From Blastopirellula sp. J2-11 (GTDB taxonomy: Bacteria > Planctomycetota > Planctomycetia > Pirellulales > Pirellulaceae): a stretch of DNA of 64,000 bases. The notes beneath the pieces were generated by a model. It ran no database searches and had not been told where the DNA came from. It saw nothing but the letters and a program-made list of their open reading frames with translations. The DNA lies in assembly GCF_024584705.1 (NCBI RefSeq), contig NZ_CP097384.1, positions 4,030,001 through 4,094,000 of the forward strand, written 5' to 3'. The position numbers and the translations under genes were made by a program. Below are positions 1-8,465 of the stretch, in pieces. How positions within the stretch are numbered: the first letter of the stretch is position 1; every line of letters starts with the position of its first letter.

Positions 1-696
1 GGCCTGGCTATCCATCCGGACGCTGGGCCGCGCGATCTGCAGCGCGGCGGCGATTTTGGCCGACTGATCGTGATCGCTGTGGCCCGACTCCACCGACTCG
101 CACAAGGCCGCTTTGGCCGAATTGGAAGTGGGCGTCACTTCGATCGCTTTGTCGCCTGCGGCGGTGCGCTGGAAAGCGCCCACGCCGCGAACCGCCCAAA
201 AGACGCTTCCCTCGTCGTCCAGCGCCGGGCATGCCAGCGCGGCGACTTCGACCTGACCTTCAATAATCAGCGCCAGCGCCACAGCGTATTGCCCGCCGCG
301 CAAAAAACCTTTCGTGCCGTCGATCGGATCAAGCGTCCACACGCGCGGCGCGGCGTCACGCGATACGCCGGCGTCAATCCAAGCCAACGCTTGCGCTTCG
401 TCAGTCGTCGGCACGATCTTTTTAAGTTCGGCCACGACGCGTGCAAGCAGCGGCGCCTGATCTGTTGTTCGGAGCGCATCGGCGTTTTCTTCGGCAATAA
501 TCAGATCATGCGAAAACGCCGCGCGAATCGCTCGACAGACGATTGCCTGACTGCCGAAATCGGCGACCGTCACCGGGCTACGATCCGATTTGGCCAGCGC
601 GACAAAATCGTCCCCCTGGCGCACGTTCTGACAAAGAACCGCTGCCGACGTCACCGCCTCGAGAGCGATCTGAACTTCACGCTGATAAGCAGACAT
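1..696 (-). CDS. 3'(2'),5'-bisphosphate nucleotidase (HAL2/SAL1-like), 3' end cut by window
   Basis: Inositol-monophosphatase-fold phosphatase that probably removes the 3'-phosphate of PAP or PAPS in sulfur assimilation and salvage. The reading frame is open from ATG at 696 (MSAYQREVQ) to base 1, so 232 N-terminal residues are seen and the C-terminus lies outside. The two metal-site signatures are present: IIAEENA near residue 66-72 and WTLDPIDGTKGF at 120-131, whose Asp residues bind Mg2+. The stretch GGQYAVALALI right after the second motif is typical of HAL2/SAL1 nucleotidases and not of plain inositol monophosphatases. Family members are about 320 residues, so roughly 90 are missing. It is transcribed away from the lactonase gene. 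The substrate is inferred from the family. Confidence 0.88.
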   Translation of the reverse strand, partial: MSAYQREVQIALEAVTSAAVLCQNVRQGDDFVALAKSDRSPVTVADFGSQAIVCRAIRAAFSHDLIIAEENADALRTTDQAPLLARVVAELKKIVPTTDEAQALAWIDAGVSRDAAPRVWTLDPIDGTKGFLRGGQYAVALALIIEGQVEVAALACPALDDEGSVFWAVRGVGAFQRTAAGDKAIEVTPTSNSAKAALCESVESGHSDHDQSAKIAAALQIARPSVRMDSQA

Positions 697-871
697 GCGT
701 TTTGCTTTGATTATCGAGAGAAGGAAACAGTGAACCTGGTCGCCAGCAGCAACGTCTAGCACGCGCGACTATTCACACCTAGAATTTCGTGTGCGACCCG
801 GGAAGAAACTGCCAGAATAAGCGAATATCGACGACTCCCCAAGGGGCGAGCCGCCGGAAGGAGAAGACCCA

Positions 872-1750
872 ATGCAAACGATAAAGGCGAATTGTGCGTT
901 TGACGGCAAGGCGATTTTAGCCGAAGGCCCCGTCTGGGACGCCGATCTGGGCAAATTGTGGTGGGTCGATATCGAGCGATATCTGGTCAACCGTTGGGAT
1001 CCGGTTACCGGAAAAAATGAATCGTGGTCTCTGGGGCGCCAAGTTGGCTTCGCGATTCCCACCACCTCTGGCGACGTGATCGCAGGTACGCGAAACGGCA
1101 TCGTCCGGTTGAATGTGGAAAGCGGCGCGATCATTCCGCTGGTCGATCCCGAAAGCGATATTTCGACCACGCGCTTTAATGACGGCAAATGCGATCCGCG
1201 GGGACGCTTGTTTGGCGGGACAATCTCGGACCAGCGAATCGAAGAGGCGAGTCTCTACCTGCTGGACGAAACGCTGCAGATTCGTCGCGTTGTCGAAAAA
1301 GTGACCAACTCCAACGGGCTCGCCTGGTCGTCGGATGAAAAGACGTTTTACTACATCGATACGGCGACGCGCAAGATCGACGCCTTCGACTACGACGTCA
1401 CGTCGGGCGCGATCAGCAATCGCCGGAAAGCGTTCGACATTCCACATGATCTGGGCAAGCCGGACGGGATGACGATCGACAGCGAAGGGATGCTGTGGGT
1501 GGCGCTCTGGAGCGGCTGGGGCGTCAGCCGTTGGAACCCCAACACCGGTCAGATGTTGGCCAAAGTTGACCTGCCGTGTCAGAACGTCACGTCCTGCTGC
1601 TTTGGCGGTCCGAACCTGGATCGGCTTTACATCACCTGCGCAAGACAAGGACTATCGTCCGAGCAACTTGCTGGCCAGTCGCTTGCCGGCGGCATCTTTG
1701 TCGCCGATGTCGGCGTCAGCGGAATGGCCGGCGTCAAGTTCGCCTATTAG
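872..1750 (+). CDS. SMP-30/gluconolactonase/regucalcin-like sugar lactonase
   Basis: Predicted six-bladed beta-propeller lactonase that would hydrolyse an aldonolactone such as gluconolactone in a divalent-metal site. Diagnostic family motifs are visible: EGPVWDADLGKLWWVDI near residue 18 (with the metal-binding Glu), the Asn-Gly of SNGLAW near residue 147, and GKPDGMTID near 195 (with the metal-binding Asp). Length (292 residues) is normal for the family. The start at ATG 872 has a GGAGAAG ribosome-binding site about 8 nt upstream. No signal peptide is seen, so it should be cytoplasmic. It appears to be a single-gene unit that converges on the protease gene. The exact sugar lactone cannot be told from the sequence. 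Confidence 0.9.
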   Translation: MQTIKANCAFDGKAILAEGPVWDADLGKLWWVDIERYLVNRWDPVTGKNESWSLGRQVGFAIPTTSGDVIAGTRNGIVRLNVESGAIIPLVDPESDISTTRFNDGKCDPRGRLFGGTISDQRIEEASLYLLDETLQIRRVVEKVTNSNGLAWSSDEKTFYYIDTATRKIDAFDYDVTSGAISNRRKAFDIPHDLGKPDGMTIDSEGMLWVALWSGWGVSRWNPNTGQMLAKVDLPCQNVTSCCFGGPNLDRLYITCARQGLSSEQLAGQSLAGGIFVADVGVSGMAGVKFAY

Positions 1751-1792
1751 ACGTTACGTTGGCGCGCCTTTGGATGCGGCGCCATAGAACAG

Positions 1793-1827
1793 GGTTGGCC
1801 CCGATAGCGGAGCTATCGCGGCCAACC
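1793..1827. terminator. Intergenic hairpin between convergent genes
   Basis: Two 16-nt arms (1793-1808 and 1812-1827) pair with a single mismatch around a 3-nt loop. They lie in the 100-bp gap between the convergent lactonase and protease genes. No clear U-tract follows on either strand, so its role as a terminator is inferred from position. Confidence 0.45.
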
Positions 1828-1849
1828 AAGGAACAACGAACAACGCGAC

Positions 1850-2722
1850 TCACTTTTTAAGAGCAGCGGCTTTGGTCGTCTCTTCGACTTGGGCTTCTTG
1901 CTGGGTCGGCGCCTCTTTGGCCGCAGGCGTTTCGATCAGCTTGCGGATATCCTCGGCAGGAACGACGATCGATAGCCCCAGTCGCTGTCGCACCATTCCT
2001 TCGCCGTAGACCAACTTGTAACGTTCATCCAAAAAGTGTTGGGCTCGCGTGAGCCCGATCACTTTGATTGCGCCGTCGGCGGTTTCCAAATAGACGAGGC
2101 CGCCGCTGTCTCCTTCAAACGTATTGAAGTCGACCAAAAACATCGGCTCCTTCTCGCGCGTCACCGATGCAATGCAGCCAAGCCGCACCATCGGATAACC
2201 TGCTTTGCTCGGGTTGAACTGCGATGCATGTGGAAAGCCAACGCAACGAACCAACTGGCCAGCTTCGATCGGCAGTTTCTCCCAATCACTTGCAGGCGAT
2301 AACCAATCGAACGGAATCGCGTCGACGGCCGGATCGATATCGCTGGGCAATCGCATCACCGCGACATCGAGATCATCCGCTTCAGACCAGAGCTTCTTCT
2401 CGCCGTCGCGGATTTTCAGTTCCAACGGGGCTCGCTCCCAGAGATCTTTTTCCTTGTCAAACTTTCGCAGCGTCAACGTCGCTTTCTCGCCATGCATCGC
2501 CGTCAAAACATGCGTCGCCGTGACGAGCCAATATTCGGATTTCGTCGCCTCCTGCGGATCGGCTCGTTTCACCACCCAGCCGGTGGCATTCGAACCTTTG
2601 CCGCCGAAGCGATAAACCGAGGAGGCGACCAACGTCTTGTCTCCCGGCTTGGCAAGCAGATTCGATCCGAACAAAGCGGAGCAAAAACAGGTCGTTAACA
2701 ACAACAGCGGCAAACGATACAC
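1850..2722 (-). CDS. Secreted trypsin-like serine protease
   Basis: Predicted exported serine endopeptidase of the chymotrypsin fold (290 residues). An N-terminal signal peptide (MYRLPLLLLTTCFCSALFG) is followed by a short mature N-terminus. The triad can be assigned by motif: His71 in VTATHVL, Asp119 in DDLDVAVMRL, and Ser206 in FEGDSGGLVY. The Cys160 and Cys183 pair could form a disulfide. No PDZ domain follows, so it is not a DegP/HtrA protein. The C-terminal tail is rich in Glu, Lys and Ala. It stands alone and divergent from the radical SAM gene. Substrate unknown. Confidence 0.8.
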   Translation of the reverse strand: MYRLPLLLLTTCFCSALFGSNLLAKPGDKTLVASSVYRFGGKGSNATGWVVKRADPQEATKSEYWLVTATHVLTAMHGEKATLTLRKFDKEKDLWERAPLELKIRDGEKKLWSEADDLDVAVMRLPSDIDPAVDAIPFDWLSPASDWEKLPIEAGQLVRCVGFPHASQFNPSKAGYPMVRLGCIASVTREKEPMFLVDFNTFEGDSGGLVYLETADGAIKVIGLTRAQHFLDERYKLVYGEGMVRQRLGLSIVVPAEDIRKLIETPAAKEAPTQQEAQVEETTKAAALKK

Positions 2723-2902
2723 GGGAAAAACCTCGATATTTTGGCGACGGAAGACGCTCCTTCAACTTAGTTCAAAACTACCGCAAGCGAAGCTGCTAGG
2801 AAAAGATGACGCCAGACGTTGCGAATTCTTCCTGAAAACCGGCTTGAAGAATGTACGCATGTTCAGTATCATGGCGAATATTCCGCCAACGAGAAAGCCG
2901 CG

Positions 2903-3967
2903 ATGGATGTGATCGGACGAGGCACGGACTTTAATCCTACCAACCGTTTTGAGCGGCTGGCGGTCGTCGACGACTGGGAACATCTAGAAACGACCGAGAA
3001 CGACGACGCGCCGCGCAAGTTGGCGACCGAGTTGTTTGACGATCAATCGCAGTCGGTCGTCAGCGAAAACAAAAGCCCTGATCTTTCGTTCCGCTACAGC
3101 TTGAATCCGTATCGCGGCTGCGTGCATGGCTGTTCGTATTGTTACGCGCGTCCCTATCACGAGTTTCTGGGCTTTAGCGCTGGCCTCGATTTTGAGACCA
3201 AGATCATGGTCAAGCGCGACGCGGCGCCGTTGTTTCGCAAGTTTCTTGCGCGACCCAGCTATCGCTGCGAGTTGATCGTCATGTCAGGCGTCACCGATTG
3301 TTACCAGCCAATCGAACGGCAGTTTGCCGTGACCCGGGCTTGTCTGGAAGTTGCGAGCGCAGCGAACCAGCCAATCGGCGTGATCACCAAAAATGCGCTC
3401 GTCACGCGCGACCTCGATCTCCTGGCCGACATGGCGACGCGCAACCTGGTGCAGGTGAACGTCAGCGTCACTTCGCTCGATCAAACGCTCACCCGCAAGA
3501 TGGAGCCGCGGACCAGCAGTCCCACAGCACGGCTGCGAGCGATTCGCGAGTTGTCGGCCGCCGGCGTTCCGGTGCACGTGATGACGGCGCCGATCATCCC
3601 CGGACTAAACGACAGCGAAATCCCCAAGATATTGGAAGCGGTCGCCGCAGCCGGCGCGGTTGGCGCTGGTTATACGATCTTGCGTTTGCCGCACGCCGTG
3701 AAGGAAATTTTTCTGCATTGGCTCGCGCAACATCTTCCCGAAGCGAAAGAGCGGGTTGAGTCTCGACTGCGAGCGGTTCGCAGCGGAGAACTGACCAACA
3801 GCCAGTTCGGCGCCCGAATGCGGGGCGAAGGCCCGATCGCGCAGCAGATTGATCAAACGTTTCGCGTTTTCAAAAAACGTTACGGGCTCGATAGCCCTAG
3901 TTTGCAGCTCGACACGACCCAGTTTCGGCGTCCAGACAAGAGCGGACGCCAGAAGAGCTTGTTCTAG
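2903..3967 (+). CDS. PA0069-family radical SAM protein
   Basis: Radical S-adenosylmethionine protein of the family that includes Pseudomonas PA0069 and Mycobacterium Rv2578c; its substrate is not established. The [4Fe-4S] motif is Cys73-x3-Cys77-x2-Cys80 in YRGCVHGCSYCYARPYHE, the hallmark of this family. The open frame extends upstream to 2819, but the family begins with a GRG...NPxNRFE block, here MDVIGRGTDFNPTNRFERL. I therefore place the start at ATG 2903, giving 354 residues. The C-terminal part (IPGLNDSEIPKIL and after) completes the TIM barrel. It is monocistronic. Older annotations often call homologues DNA repair photolyase (SplB-like), but this is not spore photoproduct lyase. Confidence 0.88.
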   Translation: MDVIGRGTDFNPTNRFERLAVVDDWEHLETTENDDAPRKLATELFDDQSQSVVSENKSPDLSFRYSLNPYRGCVHGCSYCYARPYHEFLGFSAGLDFETKIMVKRDAAPLFRKFLARPSYRCELIVMSGVTDCYQPIERQFAVTRACLEVASAANQPIGVITKNALVTRDLDLLADMATRNLVQVNVSVTSLDQTLTRKMEPRTSSPTARLRAIRELSAAGVPVHVMTAPIIPGLNDSEIPKILEAVAAAGAVGAGYTILRLPHAVKEIFLHWLAQHLPEAKERVESRLRAVRSGELTNSQFGARMRGEGPIAQQIDQTFRVFKKRYGLDSPSLQLDTTQFRRPDKSGRQKSLF

Positions 3968-4060
3968 CGGCAAGTTGCGAGGAGGTTCGCTTCGGGTCAT
4001 AATGCGACCTTCCGCCCTCCCCCATCCATGACCCCGCCCCGTGAATCAGGAGAATACTGA

Positions 4061-4723
4061 ATGCGTAAAATCATCTTCCCGGCGCTGCTGACCGCGCTGC
4101 TGCTAAGTGTTACCGGCGTTGCCTCGGCCGCAGATGGCTGGATCAAGCCGTTTAACGGCAAGGACCTTACCGGCTGGACGCAAAAGAACGGTACGGCGAC
4201 TTACGTGGTCGAAGATGGCGGCGTGATCCGCGGCAAGACCGAAGTCGGCAGCCCGAACTCGTTTCTGTGCACCGACAAAGATTACGGCGACTTTGAGCTG
4301 GAATTTGAAGTGAAGTGCGACGACGGTTTGAACAGCGGCGTGCAGATCCGCTCGCAAACCGCCGAGGCCAAAGGGGACCAAAAATTTGGTCGCGTGAACG
4401 GCCCGCAGGTCGAGATTGAAAAGAGCACCGGCGAAGCTGGCTATGTCTACGGCGAAGCGACCGGTCGCGGTTGGTTGACGCCCGAAGATCGCCTGAAGCC
4501 GCATGACCATTTCAAGAATGGCGAGTGGAACACCTATCGCGTGGTCGCCAAAGGCCCACGGATTCAGACCTTCATCAACGGCGAGCCGATTGAAGATCTG
4601 ACCGACGAAGAAATCTACAAGACGCACCCGACCGGCTTTATCGGTCTGCAAGTGCACGGCATCGGCAAAGACCAAGGCCCGTACGAAGTTCGCTGGAAGA
4701 ACATTCGCATCAAGCCGCTGTAG
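4061..4723 (+). CDS. Secreted DUF1080 (3-keto-disaccharide hydrolase-like) protein
   Basis: Exported protein made of one DUF1080 domain, a concanavalin-like jelly roll very abundant in planctomycetes. Some members hydrolyse 3-keto-glycosides. The signal peptide (MRKIIFPALLTALLLSVTGVASA) precedes the family-opening motif FNGKDLTGWTQKNG. The block SGVQIRSQTAEAKG and the closing VRWKNIRIKPL are also typical. Length is 220 residues, the usual single-domain size. ATG 4061 has an AGGAGAA ribosome-binding site 6 nt away. A strong intrinsic terminator follows 23 bp after the stop, so this is a single-gene transcript. Enzymatic activity is inferred from the family only. Confidence 0.88.
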   Translation: MRKIIFPALLTALLLSVTGVASAADGWIKPFNGKDLTGWTQKNGTATYVVEDGGVIRGKTEVGSPNSFLCTDKDYGDFELEFEVKCDDGLNSGVQIRSQTAEAKGDQKFGRVNGPQVEIEKSTGEAGYVYGEATGRGWLTPEDRLKPHDHFKNGEWNTYRVVAKGPRIQTFINGEPIEDLTDEEIYKTHPTGFIGLQVHGIGKDQGPYEVRWKNIRIKPL

Positions 4724-4745
4724 TCGGCCGATTTTTTAAACCAGG

Positions 4746-4779
4746 AAAGAGGGACGCCTATCGCGTCCCTCTTTTATTT
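4746..4779 (+). terminator. Rho-independent terminator of the DUF1080 gene
   Basis: A perfect 12-bp stem (AAAGAGGGACGC at 4746-4757 with GCGTCCCTCTTT at 4763-4774) closes a 5-nt loop and is followed by a T-rich run. It lies 23 bp after the stop codon. Confidence 0.88.
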
Positions 4780-4888
4780 CTTCGTAGCCCGAAGCGCAAG
4801 CGAGGGAAATGCGGTCTCTATTCAATGACGATCGAACACGAATGAAGGACGTTAATACGGCCAGAATCAACCGAAAATCGTCACACTA

Positions 4889-5057
4889 GTGTTGCGTCAC
4901 GCGACAATTTTCGGGCGCCATGTTCTTATTAGCCGTAGTGCGTTAGCACCGGTTTCTGATGAGAACTCATTTGCGAAAGACACTTGGTGACAGAAACCGC
5001 GACTAACGCCGTGCGGCTGATTTCGTGGAAGCCGAAAATAGCGGTTTGACACAACAC
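4889..5057 (-). mobile_element. 169-bp MITE-like element, copy 1 (nested)
   Basis: Non-coding element of 169 bp with imperfect terminal inverted repeats (GTGTTGCGTCA at the left, complement of TGACACAACAC at the right), flanked directly by TA on both sides (4887-4888 and 5058-5059). The interior is itself a long imperfect palindrome: the arms around AGCCGTAGTGCGTTAGCACC and GACTAACGCCGTGCGGCT pair. It is about 95% identical (9 differences in 169) to the inverted copy at 19418-19586. TA duplication is the habit of IS630/Tc1-mariner transposases. No transposase is present, so movement in trans is inferred. Confidence 0.82.
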
Positions 5058-5147
5058 TAGCCCGCTGCGCCAGCGAGGGAATAGAGTTGGCGATCCTAAC
5101 ACGGATTGAAGTGGCGAGCCGCTTTCCCTCGCTTACGCTTCGGGCTA
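5058..5147. repeat. Hairpin repeat (covarying family), copy 1
   Basis: Left arm 5058-5080 and right arm 5125-5147 pair over 23 positions with a few mismatches. The loop contains GCGATCCTAACACGGATTGA, a core also found in the loop of the hairpin at 15555-15650. The arms differ in sequence from that copy but keep pairing. Confidence 0.72.
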
Positions 5148-5220
5148 GTATTTCGTCACACGACAATTTTCGGTTTCGGGCTACGAAGAGATATGCCGTG
5201 CCTAATCATTTAATAACGCA

Positions 5221-6096
5221 ATGCGACTTCGCGACAAAGACTACCTTCGCACGCACGACGGACTCATCTTTAATGTCCTCGGATATGATCACGAACCAAA
5301 CGCAGCAACCAGCGGGCTGAAGTATGTTGACGGCGTCAAGTGGCTCGACAGCTATGATCAGGCGCTCCGGTTTCTTCGCGAGCAGTATCCGCACTATGTG
5401 GACCAGCTGATACGCGTTCCCGACGATCGAGTCGCCCAGGTCTATCGCAGTGAAGAACGTCTGCCGCAACTCCAGCAAATAGAAACCAGCGGACTTCTTC
5501 CAAAGTCGCTCGATTTTGTGAACCTGTTGCAGTCGATCTTGCGCTGGCCGTCCGAAGCCTTTGGGCTGACCGACTCGCTGCTGTGGGGCAGCGGCGGCGC
5601 CGATTCCGATATTGATCTGGTGATCTACGGCGAAGCTCGCTGCCGCACTTGGCTGGACCAAGCCGAGCGAGTGTTCGCGGCGCCTGAGATCGAGCCGATT
5701 GCGCCGCAGTTCATACAGCGTCCGCCGCATCTGGACGATGAGCAGTTCGCAATCTACTGTCGTCGCAAACGAAACCAAGGCGCCTTTCGCGGGACGCGAT
5801 TCAGTGTGCGCGGCGTGCGTGATTGGCATGAGTTTCCCAAGCCTTCGCCATTGGTTGCCGGAACGGCGACCGAGCATGAACTGACAATCGCCGACAACCG
5901 GCAGTCGATGTTCGCTCCGGTGATTTATGAAACGGTGGAGAAGATAGACATCGTCTCGTTTCTGATTGGGTACGAAGCGACCTTCGCGCCGGGCGATCGA
6001 GTGCGTGTCCAAGGCGCGCAGGTTAATGCGGAGACCATTTTGGTTGGCTCTCGCTATGGCTCGGCCGAAGTGATCCGTCTTATTTCTTCGGCATGA
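5221..6096 (+). CDS. Predicted nucleotidyltransferase-fold protein (COG1665-like)
   Basis: Stand-alone protein of 291 residues with a minimal nucleotidyltransferase motif, SLLWGSGGADSDIDLVIYG, near residue 120-138. The GS and DxD elements match the metal and nucleotide site of the pol-beta superfamily. The N-terminal 100 residues (starting LRDKDYLRTHDGLIFNVLGYDH) resemble archaeal and bacterial uncharacterised proteins of the COG1665 type. No antitoxin-like partner is adjacent, so a MNT/HEPN toxin-antitoxin role is unlikely. It starts directly after the repeat block, and its last 17 bp overlap the 3' end of the convergent ABC transporter gene. The substrate (nucleotide and acceptor) is unknown. 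Confidence 0.7.
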   Translation: MRLRDKDYLRTHDGLIFNVLGYDHEPNAATSGLKYVDGVKWLDSYDQALRFLREQYPHYVDQLIRVPDDRVAQVYRSEERLPQLQQIETSGLLPKSLDFVNLLQSILRWPSEAFGLTDSLLWGSGGADSDIDLVIYGEARCRTWLDQAERVFAAPEIEPIAPQFIQRPPHLDDEQFAIYCRRKRNQGAFRGTRFSVRGVRDWHEFPKPSPLVAGTATEHELTIADNRQSMFAPVIYETVEKIDIVSFLIGYEATFAPGDRVRVQGAQVNAETILVGSRYGSAEVIRLISSA

Positions 6097-7633
6097 TCCG
6101 CTTGGCGGCGGCCGAGACCGGCGAACCGTCGGTATCGACCGCTCGGTTGGCGTCACGCATTTCGTCGGTCGAAATCGAGTTGATCATTTTAAGGAGCTGA
6201 TCGACGGCGACCGGATCTTCGACCAGCCGTTTCGACGCCAATAAAATCGCATCGTACGGCGGCAACGCGCGCGCCGGATCGGCGATTTCGACCAAGCCGC
6301 CAGCCGCGATTCGCCCGTCGGTACGAAACGCGACCACCACATCCGCTTTGTCATTGGCGATCGCGCCATACATCAACGTAGCGTCCATCGATTGCTTCTT
6401 TTTGAAGTCAAACTGGTAAATATCGCGAACGCGGGCCCACTCGGGACGTTCCCAAAATTCGATGTCAGTCACGGCGTTCAGCTTGTCGGCATGCTTGGCG
6501 AGATCGTCCAGCGTTTTGATTCCCAGTTCAGCCGCTTTTTCCTGTTTCATTACAAAGACATAGTCGTTGCGAAAACCGAGCGTCCCTAGCGAGTAAACCT
6601 GATGATCCGCTTTGAGTTCGGTCGCCAGATCGATCAGCATCTCTGGCGACGAAACGAACTCTTCGCGGCCTAGCACGTTCGCCCACAGCGTGCCGCTATA
6701 GTCGACGTAGCAGTCGATCTGGCCCGTCTCGAGCGCGCGAAAGATCACGGCCGAGCCGATCCCTTCCTTCAGTTCCACTTTGCGCCCAACTTGCTGCAAC
6801 TCCTCCTGGATCACCAGAGCCAAGATGCGCTGCTCGGTAAAGCCCTTCCCGCCGATGATGTAGGTGCGATCGTCAAACTGAGAAGCCGTCGCCAGATCTC
6901 GGTCGCCGTGCGACGTATAGTTCGTTTGCCCCAGCGGCAACAGCGAGATCAGAAACGGACTGAGAATGATCGCGACGATCCCCAGCGCCGCTCCCAACCC
7001 CATTTTGCGGCTACGCGTTTGCACGGCGATTTCGAGCATCCCCAACAAAGCGTCGATCGAGAGCGCCAATGCGGCGGAGAAGAAACAACCGACGCCGAGC
7101 GCCACCGGATTGAGCGTTTGCAAGCCGGCGAAGATGTAGTTGCCCAAGCTGGTCGCACCGACCGGCTGCGCGATCGTCGCGGCGCCGACGACCCAAACCG
7201 CGGCGGTTCGAACTCCGGCGACAATCGTCGGCGCCGCCAGCGGCAGTTCGACCAGACGCAGACGTTGGCGATCGTTCATCCCCAAGCCTTGCGCCGCTTC
7301 CAAGCAAGCCGCGTCGACCGATTGAATGCCGGTGATCGTATTTCGCAACATCGGCAGCAGACTGTACAGGACGAGCGCCACGAGGGCCGGAAACCAGCCG
7401 ATCTTTCCCCACGCGAATACCATCGCGGCGAGCAACGCCAAGCTGGGAATCGTTTGAATGATGCTGGCCACCGTCAGCGCGATCCGTTCGGCCTGCTTGC
7501 GACGCGAACACCAGACGCCGAGCGGCAAGCTGATGGCGCCGCCGATCAGCAGCGCCATGAAGGAGAGAAAGATGTGCCCCGCCAAGCGTTGCGGCAGGAA
7601 ATGCAACTGTTCCAGGATCTCAGAAATAGGCAT
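6080..7633 (-). CDS. Osmoprotectant ABC transporter, fused permease and substrate-binding protein
   Basis: Fusion of an OpuCB/ProW-type permease (about residues 1-225, several membrane helices, with the coupling-loop region LEAAQGLGMNDRQRLRLVELPLA) to an OpuCC/ProX-type binding domain. The binding domain starts near residue 257 at IIGGKGFTEQRILA. The predicted ligands are glycine betaine, choline or related quaternary amines for osmotic protection. The binding domain is tethered to the membrane by the last permease helix, as in other OpuF/EgtU-like fusions. It follows the ATPase gene by 27 bp. The ergothioneine importer EgtUV has the same architecture, so ergothioneine is an alternative ligand. 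Confidence 0.88.
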   Translation of the reverse strand: MPISEILEQLHFLPQRLAGHIFLSFMALLIGGAISLPLGVWCSRRKQAERIALTVASIIQTIPSLALLAAMVFAWGKIGWFPALVALVLYSLLPMLRNTITGIQSVDAACLEAAQGLGMNDRQRLRLVELPLAAPTIVAGVRTAAVWVVGAATIAQPVGATSLGNYIFAGLQTLNPVALGVGCFFSAALALSIDALLGMLEIAVQTRSRKMGLGAALGIVAIILSPFLISLLPLGQTNYTSHGDRDLATASQFDDRTYIIGGKGFTEQRILALVIQEELQQVGRKVELKEGIGSAVIFRALETGQIDCYVDYSGTLWANVLGREEFVSSPEMLIDLATELKADHQVYSLGTLGFRNDYVFVMKQEKAAELGIKTLDDLAKHADKLNAVTDIEFWERPEWARVRDIYQFDFKKKQSMDATLMYGAIANDKADVVVAFRTDGRIAAGGLVEIADPARALPPYDAILLASKRLVEDPVAVDQLLKMINSISTDEMRDANRAVDTDGSPVSAAAKRIMPKK

Positions 7634-7660
7634 GACGATCTGGCTTTGTGAGGAGTGAGT

Positions 7661-8425
7661 CTAGTTGGTTTCCAAATCGTGGATCAATCGTCCATGCCGA
7701 CGAGGCGTTTCCAACAGCTGAGCGACATAGTCGTCGCCGGCGTCCAGCAGCAAATCACGCGGAGTCCCCAATCGCAACAACTTGCCGTCGCGCATCACGG
7801 CGATCTTGTCGGCCAGCAGTAATGCTTCGGCCATGTCATGCGTCACAATCACCGCGGTAAACCCAAGCTCTTTCTGCAATCGCGTAAATTCTGACTGCAA
7901 ACTATCGCGCGTCACCGGATCAAGAGCGCCAAACGGTTCGTCCAGCAACATCACTTTCGGGTCGACCGCCAAGGCGCGCGCGAAGCCGACGCGTTGGCGT
8001 TGACCGCCAGAGAGTTGATGCGGATAGCGATGGGCGAACTGAGAGGCAGGCAAGTCGACCATCTCGAGCAGACGCGAACCTTTCTCGCGATACTCAAGCG
8101 AATCGTGCCCCAGCATCTTGGGCAAGATGCAGACATTCTCCAGAATCGTCATGTGCGGAAAGAGGCCGATGCTTTGAAAGACGTAGCCGATTCGCCGGCG
8201 CAGCTGCACCGGATCTTGCTCGACGACGTTTTCTCCGTCGATCTCAATGACGCCGGAAGTTGGTTCGATCAGGCGATTGATCATTTTAACGGTCGTGCTT
8301 TTGCCGGAGCCGGAACCGCCCAGCAACGCGAGAACCTCGCCGGGTTCGATGCGTAGCGAAAGGTCGCTCACCGCGAACGACTTTCCCCCATCCCACGTTT
8401 TGCAGACCCCTTCTAACGCGATCAT
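7661..8425 (-). CDS. Osmoprotectant ABC transporter ATP-binding protein
   Basis: ATPase subunit of the OpuCA/ProV/EgtV type, partner of the fused permease/binding protein just downstream. Walker A (GGSGSGKST, residues 36-44), the Q-loop (VFQSIGLFPHMTI), the signature LSGGQRQR (138-145), Walker B LLDEP (160-164) and the switch His196 are all intact. I place the start at ATG 8425 (MIALEGVCKTW), because the fold begins there. Upstream in-frame ATGs at 8455 and 8584 would add a basic, unrelated stretch, and the latter would overlap the preceding gene. This gives 254 residues without a C-terminal CBS pair. Confidence 0.9.
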   Translation of the reverse strand: MIALEGVCKTWDGGKSFAVSDLSLRIEPGEVLALLGGSGSGKSTTVKMINRLIEPTSGVIEIDGENVVEQDPVQLRRRIGYVFQSIGLFPHMTILENVCILPKMLGHDSLEYREKGSRLLEMVDLPASQFAHRYPHQLSGGQRQRVGFARALAVDPKVMLLDEPFGALDPVTRDSLQSEFTRLQKELGFTAVIVTHDMAEALLLADKIAVMRDGKLLRLGTPRDLLLDAGDDYVAQLLETPRRHGRLIHDLETN

Positions 8426-8465
8426 GACGCAGTATCCCCCAATCTTCGTGTCCATTCGCCAAGTA

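Larger units (their letters stand above)
4781..5187. repeat. Composite intergenic repeat block with nested MITE
   Basis: A block of about 400 bp with no plausible gene, bounded by a perfect 13-bp inverted repeat (TTCGTAGCCCGAA at 4781-4793; TTCGGGCTACGAA at 5175-5187). It contains a partial hairpin arm at the left, a segment shared with the repeat near 15.5 kb (ACGGCCAGAATCA at about 4858), a complete 169-bp MITE-like element at 4889-5057, and a hairpin at 5058-5147. The 89-codon open frame on the minus strand is only the repeat read as protein; the same peptide recurs from the inverted copy near 19.4 kb. Confidence 0.8.

Noticed and set aside
70-759. 229-residue plus-strand frame at the left edge
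   Set aside because: It is the antisense shadow of the nucleotidase gene, whose motifs are clear on the minus strand.
4897-5166. 89-residue minus-strand open frame and its relative at 19372-19578 (plus strand)
   Set aside because: The shared peptide is produced by the two inverted copies of the 169-bp element; there is no start signal, and the sequence is a palindromic repeat.
5221-6096. MNT/HEPN toxin-antitoxin system
   Set aside because: The nucleotidyltransferase-fold protein is larger than MNT antitoxins and no HEPN partner is adjacent.
6791-7651. Long plus-strand frame opposite the ABC transporter
   Set aside because: Arg/Gln/Asp-rich antisense translation without any motif; the minus strand encodes a recognised permease/binding protein.
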